Assembly: GCA_016742275.1 (NCBI GenBank)
Contig: JACVCD010000027.1
Location: 1 to 45,029 of the forward strand
DNA from: Gemmatimonadaceae bacterium
GTDB taxonomy: Bacteria; Gemmatimonadota; Gemmatimonadetes; Gemmatimonadales; Gemmatimonadaceae
Length of the DNA: 45,029 bases
Reading direction: 5' to 3'
Position 1 is the stretch's first letter; each line of letters begins with the position of its first letter. The position numbers were made by a program, and so were the translations under genes. The notes under the pieces are model-generated. The model searched no databases. It saw only the letters and a list, made by a program, of their open reading frames with translations, and had not been told where the DNA came from. Below are positions 43,470 to 45,029 of the stretch, one piece after another.

Positions 43470-43507
43470 GCCTGAAGAGTACCCGAATCTTCCGGGAGGG
43501 TTGCCGA

Positions 43508-43538
43508 AGCGCCCCGATCGGATTCCGACCGGGGCGCT
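43508..43538 (-). terminator. Hairpin between the two parvulin-type genes
   Basis: 13-base arms (43508-43520 with 43526-43538) pair with one mismatch around a 5-base loop, 12 bases after the stop of the upstream lipoprotein gene. No T tract follows on the minus strand, so it may reduce rather than stop readthrough into surA. Confidence 0.45.
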
Positions 43539-43550
43539 CGATGACGTCGC

Positions 43551-44984
43551 TTACTTCTTGGTCGTGTCCGGAGCTGGCGGCGCACCCGGCGGGCCGGCCG
43601 GTGCACCAGCTGGCGGCGCCTGCTGCGCACGCAGCGAGTCGGCCGTGGCACGCACCGACTTGGCCTTCTCGATCACCGCATCAAGACCCGACTCATTGAT
43701 CGAGTACGGGTACTTCTGCTGCAGCGCACGCGAAACCTTGTAGGGCACCTCAACCAACGGCACTTCATTCTTGATCAGCTTGGCGAAGTAGTCGTCGATC
43801 TTCGCACCGGCGATCTTCTCCTTGTCGCCGGCCTTGCCCGTGCTGTCGACCAACTTGCTCGGGTCAACACCCAGCTGGTTCCACATCGCGACGACGTCGT
43901 TCTTGAAGTTCAGGAACAGGTTGCTCATCTCGGCCGTGTCCACCTGGAACTTGGCCGAGTCGGCCTGACGGAGCACGAGTTCGTTGCGGACGATCTGGTG
44001 GATGAACTTCTCCACGAGCGAGTCCGGTGCGGCTGCGAGCTGCGGACGGATCTGCGACTGCGGCGGATACGCCGACACCCACTGCGACAGACGGGCTGCC
44101 GTGAGCTTACCACCCTTGAAGGAGGCGATGGCGTCGTTGTCCTTGGTGTAGCCGAACGGATTCTTGGCAATCGCCTTGGCCTTCACGGCCGCGTTGTTTT
44201 CGATCTTGACCGCGTTGGCCGATTCCATCGTGGCCAAGTACGTGCTTTCCGCGATCGCGACGTTGCGCTGCTTGGCAATGGGCGCGAACTGCGCAGCCAC
44301 ATCCTTGAACGGCGAGCGATAGATGACGTGATAGCCGAACGACGTCTCGCACACTTCCTTCGAGAGTTCGCCGACCTTGATCGCGATCACGCACTTCTCG
44401 AATTCGGGCACCATCATGCCGCGACCGAAGAGGCCGAGGTCACCGCCGCGCTCCTTGGCGTTGGGCTCGTCGCTCTTGGCGGTCAGCGCCACGAAGTTGG
44501 CCGTGGTGGCTTCCTTGAGGATGCCTTCCGCCTTGGTCTTGGCAGCGGCCTTCTGCTCGGGCGTGGCGCCCGGATCGGTCTTCACGAGGATGTGGCGCGC
44601 GGCAAAGGCCTCACCGCTGTTGTAGCGCTCTTCATCCGTACCCGGCGCCTTGTCCGCCCAACCGGCCGACACCGCGTCGTAGAACTTCTTCACGCGGATG
44701 TTGTCGATGTTCGACCACAGCGCGTCCTGCATGACCTTGGGGTCGTTCAGCGAGTCGCCCTTGGCGGCCGACACACCCACGAGCTGGTAGTTGAGCCACA
44801 GCTCGGCGATCGAGCGGGCCACGTCCTTCTCGAGCGGGGCCTGCGACTGCCCGAGGATCTCGGCAAGGCGGGCGGTCGAGAGTTGCTGATTGCCGGCCTT
44901 GGCCGCCACGTCAGGATTGGACGCCGCGCCACAGGCGACGGCGAACGCGACGGCACTGAGCACGGGCAAACGATACGATTTCAT
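43551..44984 (-). CDS. PpiC/parvulin-type peptidyl-prolyl isomerase lipoprotein
   Basis: 477 aa from ATG 44984 with GGAG 8 bases upstream. The short signal MKSYRLPVLSAVAFAVAC ends in a VAC lipobox, so it is probably attached to a membrane. An N-terminal helical part is followed by one parvulin domain (ARHILVKTDPGATPEQKAAA, GGDLGLFGRGMMVPEFEKCVIAI, FGYHVIYRSPF), then a long helical second half (about 275-450) and a Pro/Ala/Gly tail. It resembles PrsA-type foldases in being lipid-anchored. With surA next to it, this is a two-gene envelope-protein folding unit. The start lies at the window edge, so its own promoter may lie partly outside. Confidence 0.92.
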   Translation of the reverse strand: MKSYRLPVLSAVAFAVACGAASNPDVAAKAGNQQLSTARLAEILGQSQAPLEKDVARSIAELWLNYQLVGVSAAKGDSLNDPKVMQDALWSNIDNIRVKKFYDAVSAGWADKAPGTDEERYNSGEAFAARHILVKTDPGATPEQKAAAKTKAEGILKEATTANFVALTAKSDEPNAKERGGDLGLFGRGMMVPEFEKCVIAIKVGELSKEVCETSFGYHVIYRSPFKDVAAQFAPIAKQRNVAIAESTYLATMESANAVKIENNAAVKAKAIAKNPFGYTKDNDAIASFKGGKLTAARLSQWVSAYPPQSQIRPQLAAAPDSLVEKFIHQIVRNELVLRQADSAKFQVDTAEMSNLFLNFKNDVVAMWNQLGVDPSKLVDSTGKAGDKEKIAGAKIDDYFAKLIKNEVPLVEVPYKVSRALQQKYPYSINESGLDAVIEKAKSVRATADSLRAQQAPPAGAPAGPPGAPPAPDTTKK

Positions 44985-45029
44985 CAGGCAGACTCCGCCC
45001 ACGGAGTGAGGGTGTGGATAGGGTAGGAC

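Noticed and set aside
42387-43475. Long plus-strand open frame antisense to surA
   Set aside because: surA is unmistakable on the minus strand. In high-GC DNA the complementary frame often stays open.
43998-45026. Long plus-strand open frame antisense to the parvulin lipoprotein
   Set aside because: Same reason: shadow of a strongly supported minus-strand gene, with no recognisable domain.

Overview
The window is a dense, high-GC chromosomal segment without phage, insertion-sequence, plasmid or CRISPR signatures. The gene content (many Cys-anchored lipoproteins, M56/BlaI pairs, TPR proteins with a C-terminal membrane segment, SurA-type foldases, Ig-like lipoproteins, an EF-P lacking the modifiable lysine, a bacterial deoxyhypusine-synthase-family protein) fits a diderm soil or water bacterium. 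Gemmatimonadota (Gemmatimonas-like) is my best guess. This is inferred from overall style, because no 16S gene or other decisive marker is present.

Layout. 0-3.5 kb: tail of a membrane-protein gene, then a BlaI repressor and an M56 metallopeptidase fused to two TonB C-terminal domains, with a readable promoter/operator, then a secreted hypothetical protein. 3.6-5.4 kb: tRNA region, with Gly(CCC), an Ig-like lipoprotein gene, and a seven-tRNA cluster (His, Trp, Glu-CTC, Glu-TTC, Asp, Leu-GAG, Thr-CGT), all on the minus strand. 5.5-10.6 kb: efp, then tesA divergent from ybbA-ybbP, an arrangement also found in E. coli. 10.6-14.1 kb: a lipoprotein, a TPR protein with a C-terminal anchor, infA and a hypothetical gene. 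14.1-17.5 kb: minus-strand operon of an aminotransferase, a GHL10/YngK-type lipoprotein and apaG. 17.6-19.9 kb: hppD-hmgA, two consecutive steps of tyrosine catabolism. 20.1-25.7 kb: a propeller-like lipoprotein, then a translationally coupled minus-strand operon of a small membrane protein, an SSS-family symporter, an 88-aa protein and acetoacetyl-CoA synthetase. Because acetoacetate is an end product of the homogentisate pathway, these two blocks may work together.

25.7-33.3 kb: a LysM protein with a possible PH-like domain, the deoxyhypusine-synthase-like protein, a second TPR protein with C-terminal membrane segments, a 95-aa protein, an HSL-type esterase, and a divergent LytTR-regulator / LytS-type kinase pair. 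33.4-38.0 kb: a long palindrome, a lipoprotein, a SIMPL-domain protein, rsuA, a TlpA-like thioredoxin and an RsmC/RlmG-type methyltransferase. 38.0-45.0 kb: tRNA-Ile, an extremely Asp-rich protein, typA/bipA, a small Gly/Tyr-rich protein, a second long palindrome with an embedded terminator, pdxA, surA and a second parvulin-type lipoprotein.

The observations I consider most worth following are the EF-P without Lys/Arg at the modification site in the same window as a deoxyhypusine-synthase family protein that keeps its catalytic lysine; the two long palindromes built from short micro-repeats, both lying between convergent genes, one of them supplying the pdxA stop codon; the Asp-rich protein; the M56-TonB-TonB fusion; and the possible PH-LysM fusion. 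No single undescribed defence or mobile system is evident.
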